From: Heterotrichella gracilis
Lineage: Eukaryota; Sar; Xanthophyceae; Tribonematales; Xanthonemataceae
Assembly: GCA_032358255.1 (NCBI GenBank)
Contig: JAULBX010003555.1
Coordinates: 62,001 to 126,000, forward strand
Direction of reading: 5' to 3'
Length of the DNA: 64,000 nucleotides
The position numbers and the translations under genes are program-made. Numbering within the stretch: position 1 is the first letter of the stretch; each line of letters opens with the position of its first letter. Shown piece after piece: positions 1-12,500 of the stretch. Below the pieces are notes generated by a model. It was not told where the DNA came from. It did not search any database and saw nothing but the letters and a program-made list of their open reading frames with translations.

Positions 1-1850
1 CAGGAGCAGTGCTGTGTGCGGCTCCGCACTGTCCCTGCAGATGCAGAATTAGGGTACAAGGTGGATGAGGAGCAGTGCTATTCATGGCTTGGCTGGCTTG
101 GCTTGGCTTAATCCCTGGAGGCATAAGCCAGGGTACTAGCACTACTTTTGTGTACTAAATGCATGTCTACTTTTTGCCAACATTTGTACGTCATTTTTGT
201 GCCACATTAAGAGCCTGACATCGTGGCTGTTTTACTCGATCTGATCATTTTCACCCAACTGTCCCACATCAAGACTGCATCACTTTCAAACAACGCTGCA
301 AGTGTAGCCTAGCAGAGTGCATAGTATGCAACGGCTGTCAATGCTGTGTTGAACAGGGTGTTTGCAGTGCGAGGATTCAATACACTGTGCAACAAGGATG
401 GCGCCATTACAGGGAAATTGTGAGCGAGTTTGCGTGGGTTTGCAGTGAACTGGTGTGCACTATAAGGAGCTTTGTTGGTAACTGTAGTCTGGGTATTGTA
501 AGTACATTTGAAGGCATTGAACGAATTTCAAGTGGGCATGCGTTTCCAATATCAGCTAGGCATTCGTCTTGAAATCTTGCTCACATTGTAACGCTTGACG
601 AGTTACCAGGTTCCTGAATTGCAGCAACATTCTTGTGGCTTTGTTGAACATTACGCATATAACTGGTTTGCCGAGAATATACTTAATGTACTCATATAAG
701 AAGTGTGAAAATGCATTGTGCAGATATATTGTGTATGTGTGTAGCAGTTTAGCGCGCCGCTAAGATCAAGTCAGCTTACGGTCTTCAATGTTACAAGTGG
801 TATTATTGAGCAAGCCTCAGATTCTGAAATGCCATGTTGTAGTAATATTATTCCATTTATATCTGGTATCTTTATGGTGCCACGTACCTGCATTACAGGC
901 CTGCCGGTACATTCAATATTGGGCAATATTCTTCGGGACCTAGCTGCATGGCATGGCAATACGCCCCTCCACCTGACAATGTCCTCCTCTAGCCTTTCAT
1001 CTTGTCTCCTCCTCAGAAAATAGAGCATCATAAAATTGCAACGGCTACATGGCTTGTTGTGTCCTTTTCTCTTGCCCTTCTCTTGGCGGGATCACTGAAT
1101 AGGCATGCTGAACAGCAGAACAGCTAGCTGCAGACTGGCCCCCTCAAACCCTGGCTGAGGGTCAGGCTGTTGAACTCCGAGTCATTAATTGGTTTTATTT
1201 TAATTCGTGCTCGAGGCAAAACGAACCAGAACGACACCTAGGCTCCAGTAATCAATGGGTTTTAGACACAAGTCCATCACCATCGTTCAAACAGTCCGTT
1301 GCGTCTGGAGGTGGTGTGCAGCAGCGTGGGCAGGTGGGTGGCATGTGCATGTGCATGCATGTGCGTCCACAACAAAGTTCGCAAAGGCGCTTTTGAAGGT
1401 GTGGCAGCCTTGGTGTGACCCAACACCTGTCACTGATTTTTGAAGACGTTTCCTTTATGTGATAGCATTGTCACCCAGTTGGGCAACTCGGTTTGCAACG
1501 GCAACAGGGACCTCTGTTTGCATGCAGTCACAGGTTGATCCAGACGAACAGATTATTGTAGGGTTGTCTGCCAGGTTGAAAGGTTGAGCCAATGAGTTGT
1601 TTTTGACAATAGCATACTGTGATGATTGATGGGTGCCTAAACCGTCAGTGCCCATCAGCATTAATCAGCATCGGTGCCCAACAGGCTGCCAACTAGGGGG
1701 GTTGCTGGACTGGTTTCAGCACCGCACCAAGTCACTTTGGTCACAAAGCATGATGTCGAACACCCAAACCCCCTGGTCGGCACCGATACTGATGGGTGTA
1801 TGTGATGGCGTGTAGGTACCATCCACCATCTGGACCGGTCAACAGTAGCC
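1..1850. other. Gene-free stretch upstream of the F-box gene
   Basis: No multi-exon coding signal, RNA gene or mobile element was recognised here. Short open frames exist, for example an 86-codon one on the minus strand at 771-1031, but they lack a recognisable domain and overlap other frames of similar length. The last few hundred bases probably hold the promoter and 5' UTR of the F-box gene. The octamer TGCATGCA occurs near 1351 and 1504. Confidence 0.5.
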
Positions 1851-3272
1851 ATGGCTAGCGACCCACCAGGGCTCGACCTGCCGTGTGATGGGTGCCCCAT
1901 ACACTCCCTCCCCGACCACCTGCTGCAGCGTATTTTTGGGTTGCAGCAGTTCCACGTTGAACTATTCAACTTGGACCACTGCACCAAGTGGAGGATGCTA
2001 GCAGATTTGGACAAGCACACCAAGAAGAGAGTGCAGTTGCAGATGGTGTGCAAGCGCTGGCACCAGGCCCTCGCAGGCCCAAGTGCGGCATGGGCAAACA
2101 TGCAGTGTCCGCCCCTCAGCAAGCCGGTTGTGAAGTGGTTGTGCTCCAGGCTGGGAGCCACCAAGGTCTTCACTCGTCTGAACGGCGACCCGCAGGACGC
2201 ACTGCTTGTGCTCAACAGCCTCAACCCAGCTTGTCTCACGTCTCTCACGATGAACCTGCGGCATGTATGCAGCATGCCCAACGCCGTGCAGCTGCTTGAG
2301 GCCACCTTCCGTCTCACCTCCTTGTCGTACTTGGAGCTGGTTCTGCACCCTGACACCCTGGGACTGGCGGCACGCGACTTGCCTGTTTTGTCAGAACTAG
2401 ACAACTTGGAGGAGCTCAACATCGAAGTCTACAGCCCTTCCCCAGGTAGCCAGCAGTGGTGGCCAGAGCTTCCATGCTTTCCCAAGCTGAGGACAGCAGT
2501 GGTGAAACTGAATGGGGTAGATTGTTGTCCCCATGCTTATCCACCAACCAGCACTGACCAGACTGGAAGTACATCACTATACGGGCCCGGGAGGGGTCCC
2601 AACTGTCAGCACCTCCTTGCAGCAGCTGACCCAGCTCAAGTGCTTGACTGCAATGTATAGCTTGCACTTGCAGCCTGGCAGCTTGCCCACATCTCACTGC
2701 AAAGTCTTGCTATTGAACACTATCCAGACCTGGACGCCATGGCGCTTCTCCCAGAGCTTGTCCAGCTGACATCACTGCACCTGGAGCTTTCAAGTGTACA
2801 GCACCTGATGCCTGCGCTGGCCAGCCTCACCAAACTCCAGAGCATGGTGTTCATCTGCCATATGCCACATGACGTGCTGATGCTGCCCAGTTTGCCCAGC
2901 CTCACACTGCTCGAGATATGGGGTATGCAAGGCGTGCAGCTGGAGGTGCCAATCAACCCCAACCTGCACATCGTGCCATATTATTTATGGGAACCAGCAT
3001 TTGAGGACACGACGTTCAGCATCAAGGGCCGACACGGTCAGTACACCGTTGCCGAGGAAGAGGGTTTCACGGGCCACACTATGATGCAGGCGTTGCAGCG
3101 CCTGGACAACCTTGCATATGCTGACTTGCACGATGCCAGGGAAGAGCTGGAGCGGTGCTATGCTTGGCTGCAAACTGCCTGGTGGGGCCCTAGCACTGAA
3201 TTTGAACGCAAAGCAAGGAAGCTTTCCACAGTGGGCTTTCAATCGTGTAGCTACAGTCTAGGTGTGTACTGA
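1851..3272 (+). CDS. F-box protein with leucine-rich repeats (frame slips present)
   Basis: Probable substrate-recognition subunit of an SCF ubiquitin ligase. An F-box lies near residues 17-75: LPDHLLQRIFGL, then after an insertion QMVCKRWHQAL. Leucine-rich repeats follow, such as LTSLSYLELVL, LDNLEELNIEV and LVQLTSLHLELSSV. The first frame runs from ATG 1851 to about 2525. The LRR pattern then continues in the next frame (ALTRLEVHHY, LQQLTQLKCL) to about 2690 and returns to the first frame, ending at 3272. Both switches lie beside short C runs, so two compensating one-base errors or a recent decay are equally possible. A 35-base GT-AG stretch at the first switch is too short for a normal intron here. 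The open C-terminal part argues for a functional gene. Substrate unknown. Confidence 0.75.
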
Positions 3273-3851
3273 AGTGCGAAGGCAATGACAGGTGGGCAGA
3301 ATTTGCTGGCACTGTTACAACTTTACCAATACACAAGCTGGAATGTTAGTGGCAAGCTCGTTCCCAGGGTTACACAGTAATGTCACAGTTCACACCCTGG
3401 ATTATATGGCAGTTGTTCCAACTTACTGTAAAACACATAAGTGGCAGCTTGCCCAAGGATACAAATGTCGCAAGGCAAGTGTCTGAACACCGTTGGGGTC
3501 GATAATTGCGTTTGGGTTGCAATATTGTCCAGGGTGAACAGTAAAATGGCATGCAGGAGGAGAATAGTTGCACATGGACACACCACTGGCATCATTTTAG
3601 CCAATAAACCCATAATTTTAATTCGCCGCTGGCAGAGAATATTAAGAAAAATACAACCAAGCCATGTAACACCCCTGACAAGAAGAAAGCAGCTACAAAC
3701 GGAAATGTGCCATGGAACCAGGACCGACTCCTGGGCACACTTGCAGGCCACCTTTGCAGGCCACCTATGTGCAGCTCTTTATACACTGGTCAAAATGTCA
3801 GTAGAAATTGCTGCAAACGGTTCAGCTCACTTGTTCTTGCACGTCTACAGC
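3273..3851. other. Convergent intergenic spacer
   Basis: This is the 3' flank shared by the F-box gene and the convergent PDI-like gene. It probably holds both 3' UTRs. A 175-codon plus-strand frame at 3441-3968 overlaps the last exon of the PDI-like gene in antisense and shows no domain. A short direct repeat, GCAGGCCACCT, occurs twice near 3743-3765. Confidence 0.5.
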
Positions 3852-4744
3852 TTATGCAGTTGTCTCCTCAAACACTGTCGTCACCTGCTCTTCAATGAAA
3901 GACTTGAAGGACTCCATGTCCCTTGGGCCTGGAGGACACAGTCCACAGTCAACAAAGTTGTATTCTAGGACAGCTAGTTGGCAATTTGCATCGAGATTGG
4001 TATCTGGAACTAGCTGAATTACAATACCTCTGTACATGCTCTGCTCAGCCCCGTTGAAGTAAGTCTTGAGTGTTGGATAGCCGCGTATCTGTTGAAGTGG
4101 TGGGGGAGTGAGACACTTGCCCAGTATGATAGCAAGAAGGCAGCGGCAAGGGAGATAAGAGAAGTTGCTGTGCTTACCTGGGCGTTGTTGCACACATCTT
4201 TTGCCACAGTGCAGTCGACGTGGGCAATCACCACCTTGTCGTTGCTTGCATAGGCATCACCAAGCTCCCCCCATGCCGGAGCCAGGCGTTTGCAGTGTCC
4301 TGTGAGTGCGACAAGCAAGTTGCATAAGACAACCCAACCACCCACTCTATTAATTTGCAATACCACTGAACCAAAGGGGCCCAAACGGCACGCATGTATT
4401 GTTTTCTCACTGGAGATGGCCCTATCTTGGAAGCTTGAAAAAGAAAGTGAATAGCAGTACTGATGGTTGTATCAGATGCACTTCACTCACCACACCAAGG
4501 AGCGTAGAACTTGATAAAGTAGAGCTTGCCGTCGGCCACCTAGAGAAAGCATAACCCACTTCAGTGCCCCAGTTGGTTCAGCATGGCTCTGGTAAATCTG
4601 GAAACTCTGCCAACGCACCAGCTCGTCAAAGCTTGCGCCCAGGTTGACCACGTTGGTAGCCTCGAACTCCGCTGCGCATGCTTGCTGCAAGCCAACAGCC
4701 AAAACGATGGTGGCCAGCGCATACACGGCAAATCGGGTTGCCAT
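3852..4744 (-). CDS. Small single-domain protein disulfide isomerase-like protein
   Basis: Secretory-pathway thiol oxidoreductase of the PDI/TXNDC5 type, expected to form or shuffle disulfides in the ER lumen. Five exons (4619-4744, 4491-4539, 4178-4299, 4028-4088, 3852-3928) join in phase to 144 residues. The start ATG at 4744 opens a hydrophobic signal peptide (ALATIVLAVGLQQACA). One thioredoxin fold follows: FYAPWCGHC active site near residues 55-63, split across an intron after the first glycine base, then HVDCTVAKDVC, and the cis-proline segment RGYPTLKTY. The protein ends ...FEETTA with no KDEL/HDEL signal and no second domain, so it is far smaller than classical PDI. ER retention is therefore uncertain. 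Its start faces the cap methyltransferase gene about 500 bases away. Confidence 0.9.
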
Positions 4745-5245
4745 CGTTGCAGCAGACTGAAAACAAGCCCCGGCAGTTTGCAGTAACGAAAGGGAAGAAG
4801 TTACGAATTCAATGCTCAATTCAACACCAGTTAAATCGAACACAGCGATTTACAGAGGGGAGTGGTTTCGCATATATGCATGCATTCAACAGGTGCCTCC
4901 AAATAATATACCGGTGTTTAGGAAATATAAGTACTGTTGAACCACCAGAGTGGCCAGAAAGGTGTGCATGCTTGCAAAACACCGTCAGTTAGAAGTATCC
5001 AAGGCAGCAACGTTGCGACCATTAGTCAGTCAGTGACAAAGCTCGTCGCCATCATCTGTTCCGCATGTGGGTGATTCCGCATCATTGTCATCACTCTGTA
5101 CGTCTCGATTATGCTTGCTAATGGGCAATAGGCTTGCGTCAGTGCACCAAGCGAATTCTCATATCAGCTAGAAAGGCGGTGAAGCAATCAGCCTGAACTG
5201 CATCCAACAGTTGCACGTTTCTTGAGAGCAGTGCAATGAACTAGG
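4745..5245. promoter_or_regulatory. Divergent promoter region (PDI-like / cap methyltransferase)
   Basis: The two ATG codons lie about 500 bases apart and point away from each other, so this stretch must hold both 5' UTRs and promoters. It contains one TGCATGCA palindrome near 4876. No TATA box can be assigned with confidence. Confidence 0.5.
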
Positions 5246-8226
5246 ATGGACCCCAATGCTCTCGAGTATACAAGGAACCACTACGACAGACACGTAACCT
5301 ACAAGGATACCACTGAGGTGAGGCTGTTGCAGCTGGCGTAGCAGTGGTCTTTGCACCAACTTGGAGGCAAGACTTGAAGAACTCCGCTGCAAAACTGTAG
5401 GTGATTCGAGCTAGAGCAGCGGGACCTGGGGCCCCTCTCAAGAAGTTCCACAACGATATTAAGCGGAGACTGATTGAGAAGTGAGCCAAATGGTGCATTG
5501 TCCTGCTTTATTTGGCCACAACGGGACATGGGTCATATGCATGCATTGTGCTGTCTATATTGTTTGCTGGGTACTTGTTGAAGCTGTAGTGCCACACGTT
5601 GCCTACTACATGTTTGAGGCCTGTTCTTATTGCTAGGTTTGCGCACGGCAAAGAATCGCTGCTGGACCTTGCATGTGGACGAGGCGGGGATATATGGAAG
5701 TGGATAGACGCCGAGGTAACTGCTGTGCTGCGACAACGGCTGTGCAACTCAGATTATTTTTTGGTCTTTGTCCATGTTACGCATCAAGGCTAGCCACCTG
5801 GACAAAATTGCATGCTTGGGACTCCCGCCCCGCCAAACCATGGAAGGCTGCACCGCACAGTACCCATATCAAACCTCTCGTCCAGCACAGGTGTGTTAAC
5901 AATCATGTGTTTGCTGCCACCAGATACAGTTTGTCAAGGGCATTGACCTGTCCCCAGCTGAGGTGGAGGAAGCCCACCGGCGATTCAGCGAGGCACGCGC
6001 AAAGAGGCCAGGTAGGTGGCATCATTGCATCTGGCCAAAGCCGCATAAAGCCAGCCGGTGTGCGCACAACTTGTTGCAAATACCTGCTGGTAGATCATGT
6101 CATGATAGATTGTGTCCATCCGTGGTCGTGGTCCAGTGGCGTTGCGTTTCCATGCACTTGAAGCACCTACTGGTTGTACAACGTGCACCGCAGATTGTTG
6201 CACTGAGGCCACCTTCGAGTGCTCTGACCAGCTGGGCCAGCAGCGGTGGGAGGAGCCCATGCAATATGATGTGGTGACGAGCATGTTTGCCATCCACTAC
6301 TTCTTTGATCACGAGGCCACACTGAAGCAGTTCCTGGAGAACGTGTCGATCAACCTGCGGGATGGTGCGTGGGTGGAGATACTGGGTGATTTTTGCTGCA
6401 TGGTAGATTGGCAGGGACCTGGTGCGAGGCTGGATTAAGCTATGCCAAACAGTGCATTCGTTGACATGTAAAGGAGAAGTTCATGATTGTCATGATCGCG
6501 CAACCTTGTGCATTGCCATCCTACCTTCCTTCTGTTACCACGTTTGCATGAATCCGCACAGATGCCATCCAATTCTACCACCATACCAGACAGCAATTTT
6601 TCCAGTGCCACCCTGTGGCCAGATTTGGCTCACAGCCCAGACACACACTGCCTGCAGGAGGGTACTTCATTGGCACAGTGCCGGATGGCAAGCGCATCAT
6701 AGAGACTCTGAACACAGGCGGAGTATTTCGCAAGGTGCACCAGTCGCCCATGCTGACGCTGGAAGCCAAGTGGCGAGGCCAGCCTCAGGCCTTTGGCTCG
6801 GCATACCACTGCAGCATTGGGGACACCGTCACAGAAGGTACAACATGCAGTGTTAGTGATAAATGGTAGGTGGCGAGATTGCAGGGTATTGCCAACTGTG
6901 CAAAGTTCAGCTATGCATGCAGAGCTTGGGCAAAGTGCTTTTCAATTTCAGAGAAATGATGCACTGAAAGCCCTCACTAACTCAAAAGTCATGCACTCGC
7001 AGCTGCATTCGCCACGTCACAGGCCCTGCATTGGCACTGATTTTAGAATATATGCATGCATCATGAATAGAGGACAGCATTTTCACTTGCCATTTCAGTC
7101 CATTGCCAACTCACGCTATTTTATATGCAGCGCATGAGGACACAGGGGGTTCCTATGAGTTCCTTGTGTATGCCAAGGTGCTGAGTGCAGTGGCGGCAAT
7201 TTATGGGCTTGAACCAGTGGTGGACTACGAGGACAAAAAGCTGGAAGAAATGTTTTTGCAGGTAAAAATTATAGTCTATTTGTATCAAATAGATTATTGA
7301 CTTGATTTTCAGCTGTGCAATCAGATTAGCTGTCGGTGCAAATGAAATGTTGAATAGCAATGGTCACTAGTCTCTCCCATGGGCTAGTATGGATTATGAT
7401 CATGAACCTTGCCTGCATCAAGTAATTGCACTCAGGAGGTTGCATGGGACTTGGTTTGCCAATGATATTCTATTGCAACGTCCAATACGTATGCTGTTGC
7501 AACAAACTGGCTTCCATCTCTGGTAGGTAGCAGTGATGAATTTGTGCGCGTGAACACCATCATGCAGGCAGATCGCAAACAGTACCTGAAGCATTTCAAC
7601 CCTCGCTTCCCTGGCTCCGATCCCAGCTTGGAGCTTGCCTCGGGACTATTTGCAGCGTTTGTCTTCAAGAAGGTCCCGCAGCCGCACCAGCATGCACAGC
7701 CCAAACCCTCGTCAGGGTCAAACCAGGCGCAACCGTCGCCAAGCTCTCTGCCCCAGCAACACCAGGGTAAGCCAATTGTTTGGCAGCAGCTGTTTTGCAA
7801 TTGGCATTCTTGATGATGGCCCATGCACCATGTCCCATGCTTTCTGCGGGGACAAACGTGCCGTGCGCCAGGGCTGCAGTCAGCTCATTGCCATGCCTGC
7901 ATTGTATGCTTGCGTATATGAATAGTCACTGATTGTGCATGTGGATGAGTGATCCATGGTGTACTCGTGCAACCCCAGGCGATAAAGTGCCGTCCACGTC
8001 AGGCAGGGGAGAGAAGCGAGCACGAGAGGAGGAACAGCTTGGCTCGCAACCCCAGCACCGCCCAGGGCACCTCAGCCATGCCAAAATGTACAGTCCGCCA
8101 CCAACCATGCCAACCCAATCTGATAACCAACGCCAACACCAACATTTGCGCAGCCCACAGCAACGGCAGCAAGGTCCTCCTCAGTACAGCAGCCCACAGC
8201 CGCATGGGGAGCATCGGCAGAGATGA
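5246..8226 (+). CDS. RNMT: mRNA cap guanine-N7 methyltransferase
   Basis: Methylates N7 of the GpppN cap of nascent mRNA using S-adenosylmethionine, in the nucleus. Nine exons (5246-5317, 5401-5480, 5637-5715, 5924-6011, 6137-6364, 6658-6837, 7131-7261, 7568-7766, 7979-8226) join in phase to 434 residues. Visible family features are LKKFHNDIKRRLI before the catalytic domain, the SAM-binding motif LLDLACGRGGDIWKW, the FVKGIDLSPAEVEEA second strand, YDVVTSMFAIHYFF, GGYFIGTVPDGKRI, and the C-terminal EFLVYAKVL and YLKHFNPRF segments. An acceptor choice at exon 5 (6137) is the least certain point. Unlike many animal enzymes, a low-complexity Q/P/S-rich tail of about 110 residues follows the catalytic domain, with a basic stretch GEKRAREEE. 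Confidence 0.93.
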
Positions 8227-9521
8227 CATACCATGGGTTACACGTTTGCAGTGTGGTCTGAGCATGGTTGGCAGAGTTTTTATAAGAGCCCCATTGCAAC
8301 AATTTTTGGTGCTGTCCTTCTACAAAGTTTTGTCATGAACAGGAGCCATTGATGGGGGATCTTTTCTGTAGCGGATAGAATAAGTAAACGGGTATTTAGC
8401 CATAGACAGCTGCGCCGCCCGCCGCCTTCGTCCAGCAATGCCTTGATGGCGTTGTGGTCCAGTCCTTCCCAGGAGTCCAGACACAGGTGACAGATATGCC
8501 ATTTTTTTGTTGACTTGTCGTTTTTATCAGGCAACCAGGTTTGTTAAAAAAAATCGGAGCACCGTCTGCATAGCATTTTTTGCTGTGATCAGGAGCGGTG
8601 CATATGTTACAGATGCAGCTACACGGCGCGCCATGAGCAGTGGTAGGAAGGGTTGTGACAGGGACCCATTATCTTAAAAATCATCATCAGGACAGTAGTC
8701 CAGTATCTTTTTTGTTGCGGTTCTTTTGTTCCTCTGGCCATTGAAAAGCTGATTCACTGAATTCTGACAGGGATGCTTCCCATGCATATGTAGTTGCTTT
8801 GCTGCCTTGCACACACCTTTGGGGTATTTTCCCTTCCTCCTAGCAGGAATGTAGTGATTGTTCCTGGTGCTATTGCGCCACTGATTTGCCTTATGGGTTA
8901 TAATGGCACTGAATGGACCTTTGAAGAACCCATCTAGCATCATGGAGGAACTGACCGTATTACCATTGGTATCCTTCATGCACAGGGGGCGCTGGGAGGA
9001 ATGGAGTGATTGATCAGCAAGTTTTTGTAATATTTAGCATTGCATGTTCATGGTCTGCTTACAGCAAATCAAGCTGCCTTTGTTGTGACAGCAATTAATA
9101 ATACAAGGATTTTACACCATATAGCGCAATTAATCAATCCATCAATGGTAGCGATCCATCCATGACGGTGCATAAAATCAAGCTTGTGCAATGGCCTTGA
9201 TGATCCATCGCAGTCTCGTACAGGCACAACACATGCGCAAATATTCAATGCAATTTGTCCATAAGGTGTGTGCCACTTGACTGCAATATCAGACAGGCGC
9301 TAACATGCCAGTAAAATGAATCTATCAAACAGTCTGACTGAAAAACTATATCCTGGAGGCTCCCTGTGATATGCATTTGCCCAAAGGTTTAACCAGATAT
9401 AACCCTGACATCCGATTGCCAAATTCTCCAAACAAGCCTTGCAAAGCCTGCTGCATGCATTGGCGAACTGTCATACTATTGCACACGTGATCCTTGCAAC
9501 TGCATACAAGCCTTGCCAGCA
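8227..9521. other. Convergent spacer with unassigned minus-strand ORF cluster
   Basis: This lies between the 3' ends of the cap methyltransferase and the fusion kinase. On the minus strand, 8979 down to about 8280 holds an unusual run of open frames. One is a 101-codon lysine-rich frame (8674-8979) ending KKILDYCPDDDF. Beyond it, an overlapping frame around 8430-8670 reads CSCICNICTAPDHSKKC, a possible zinc-binding cluster. The sequence is locally richer in A+T than the flanking genes. It could be a remnant of a transposon gene or a poorly conserved gene with introns. I do not recognise the family, and no terminal repeats were found by eye. Confidence 0.3.
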
Positions 9522-12500
9522 TCAACCTGCGCGTCGCAGCCACTCCACCACCTGGTGCGCGCTGGGGCGCTGCGCAAAATCAGCCCGAGTGCATTCCCTG
9601 AAGATGCGAGCAGCCACAGGCGGGCAATCCTGCGGCAGCACCATGGTTTTCCCCCTTGCTCCGTGCATCTGAATCACCGCCAGCGGCTGGCAGTCGGTGA
9701 TGTCCACACCGCTCACCAGCTCCCACACCAGCACCCCGTAGCTCCACATGTTGGCCTTGGTGGTGGCCTTCTCGTGGCGCACAATCTGTGAAGGCGGCAT
9801 CTGTGTAAATTGCACATCTTTGGGCAGGTTTGGTGCAGGTTATTGACTGCTTGAACTGCTCATCAGGCGGGTATGTGTAGACCAGGCGCAATGCTGAAGG
9901 TGCTGTCATGATTCAGGATTGGACAGGATACGCAGGTACGTTGAAGAATGAAAAACATTACATAAGGGAGTTTAAACTTTTGTTTGCATGTTATCGAGTG
10001 ACCGTGGGTATAGCAAATGGCAAGCCTCTGCTTAAGTAATCACAATCTTGCCCAGCCACCCCACCCACCTCTGGTGCCGCCCACAGCGGCGTCATGATCG
10101 GCTGCCCAGTGGCAGTGATGGTGTCCCCCATGGCCTGTGTGCGCACCATGCCCACGTCAGCAATCTTGGCCACCCCCTCCTCGCTGAGCAGCACGTTGGG
10201 GCTCTTCAGGTCGCGGTGCATCATGGGCGGCTTGCTGCACGGTAGCAGAGAGGAACAATATGGATAAAATACAACAATCAAATTACCAATTAATAAACAA
10301 CAAGTGAGATTTAATAGATTACTCATCACAAAAAAGACAGAATGAATAATACTGTGCAGAACTGTGCCACGGCGTATAGCAGGCATGACTGCAAATGCAT
10401 TAATATATATTAATTTTCAAAATAAGGCATATTTGTTGGAGTAACGACAGTACTAATTTCCACCCAACATAATTATATAAACAATTGCTTTATTTGATAA
10501 GGCTAGTTGGATCAAGACTCCGCTCAATATCTGACATCCTCCTATAGTTCAAATACATTTCCACAGCCACCACGCACCGTGTGTGCAGGTAATTAATCCC
10601 CAGGGCAGAGTCCAGCGCCACCTTCCTCCCCAGGCCCCCCCACGCCAGCGCCTGCGGGTGGCGCCGCAACGCAGTGTACAGGTCCCCCCCGCGCATCATC
10701 TCAGTCACAAAGAAGCAGGCGCCAGGCACCAGGCTTGCGCCGTAGAACTGCACGATGTTGCGGTGGTGCAGCGAGGCGATGGTGCGCACCTGCACGCCGC
10801 AGGCGGAACAGGCTAAGACTGTACCTTCTCTCAAATCCTTTTGGACATTTCAACACATTTGTTTGTTGCAGTGCAGTATACAGGTCTCACGGACTGCAGA
10901 AGGTGGTCAAAACAGAAAAAGAAGATCTAATACCACTGCAACCTATTGAATTAAACTTGGAAGGGCAAATAGAGAAATTGCTTGCAAAAAGTCCTAAAAT
11001 CCAGAGGGTTTTTTATTTTTGGTACCCACCTCCTGCAGGAAGTCCTTGAGCTCCTTGTCGCTGGGCGTGTCCCTCTTCACCAGCTTCACAGCCACCTCAT
11101 CCACCCCGTTCATCACAGCCTTGTACACCACGCCAAAACCCCCTTCCCCCAGCTTCACGCGCCGCCCATCCGGTCCCCGCAAATACGTGATGTCATCTGG
11201 AGATAGGATCCATCCCGGGCGGGATGGGCTGGTCAAGGAGAGGATGGAGAGGGAGGTGCTTTCCCCGCTGGCCTCTGATAACCCCAGGTCAAAAGATGGG
11301 CGATTGCTGATCGAGGGACCTAGGACATTGATGGCTTGCGTCATGCTGCCGTTGCTGCTGTGAGAGCTTTTCTGGAAGCGCAGCTGGCCGCTACTGGCGC
11401 GGGAAATTGGCGCCGCTGCCGCCCCGCCCATCACAAACTGCGTGTTGAGGTCCGCCCAGGGATCGGTGTCAAGATTGCGGGGAGCGGATTCAGGCCCCGG
11501 GATTGCGCAGGCGCGGGCCAGAGGGTTGGTGCGGTGATTCCCGGGGTACTGACTGTCACTTGATTTGAGATGGGTCATGTGGGATTGGTTCCCGGGGTAG
11601 TGACTGTCACTGGATCGGAGGTGGGCCATGTGGGTTTGGTTCCCGCTGGTTGTGTGGCTGCTCATGCTGCCGCTGGAGGTGAGGTGGAGTGCTGCGCCCT
11701 TGTCATGGATGGATGAGGTGTACAAGCGGGGGGAGAAGCTGTTGGTGGGCGGCTTGTGGGGGTCCATGGGGGTGTGGAGGATGGTGCGGTGGGTCTGGTA
11801 CACCGTGGAGGTGGTGGCGAGCTGGAACGGGGAGGGTCCAGAGGACTGCACGGCACCTGCAAGCGGATTGGGAGGCACAACATGTTTGGCAATTGAAACC
11901 CCAAGAGATCCGTTTTTCTGCTTTTTCATGTTTCATTCCTTGTTGAATATAAGCAATATAATTAGCAATATTACATGCTATCAGCCAGCACGTGGTACAT
12001 TTGCTTCAGGACTGTGTCAATGCAACCATTGCATTGCACGCCAAACAGATTTTAGCCAAATCAATCAACCAGACCGATTACAACAAACAGTAAACCCTTC
12101 AAAAGATACGGAAGCAAAATAACCATTGAGTGCCAACCTGTGTTTCCCTTCACAGCTTCAATGCTTTCCACATGCTCCATCCTCCCTTGCCCAGATACCT
12201 GCCTATCCAAATGCTGCTCAGCAGGGGCAGCAGCGACCCTCTCTGCCAGAGCCTCCTCGGAGGGCCAGGACTGCATCTTCAGGTCAGCAATGATGGCTGG
12301 CTCGGGAATGATCCCATCCCCAGTGGGCTTGGGGATCAGCTGGAGCTTGCCCTGCAAAAAGAAAAAATGGGCTCAGGGTTTGCTTGAGGGTTTGCGGTTG
12401 AAGGTTAAACCCTAAAAAAGAGTATGGGGGGCCTCATGTGCACTGCCATCCCTGAGAAATATCTCAACATGCATCTCAACATGGGCTCTTGCACAGGAAT

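Noticed and set aside
1661-2422. 253-codon minus-strand open frame
   Set aside because: It lies antisense to the F-box exon, whose leucine-rich repeat pattern is clear; the antisense product has no domain and is a codon-bias shadow.
3441-3968. 175-codon plus-strand open frame
   Set aside because: It runs antisense through the spacer and the last exon of the PDI-like gene and shows no domain or splice context.
10994-11366. Plus-strand frames opposite the kinase exon
   Set aside because: The minus strand carries GEGGFGVVYKA and VAVKLVK in frame with good splice sites; the plus-strand frames are shadows.
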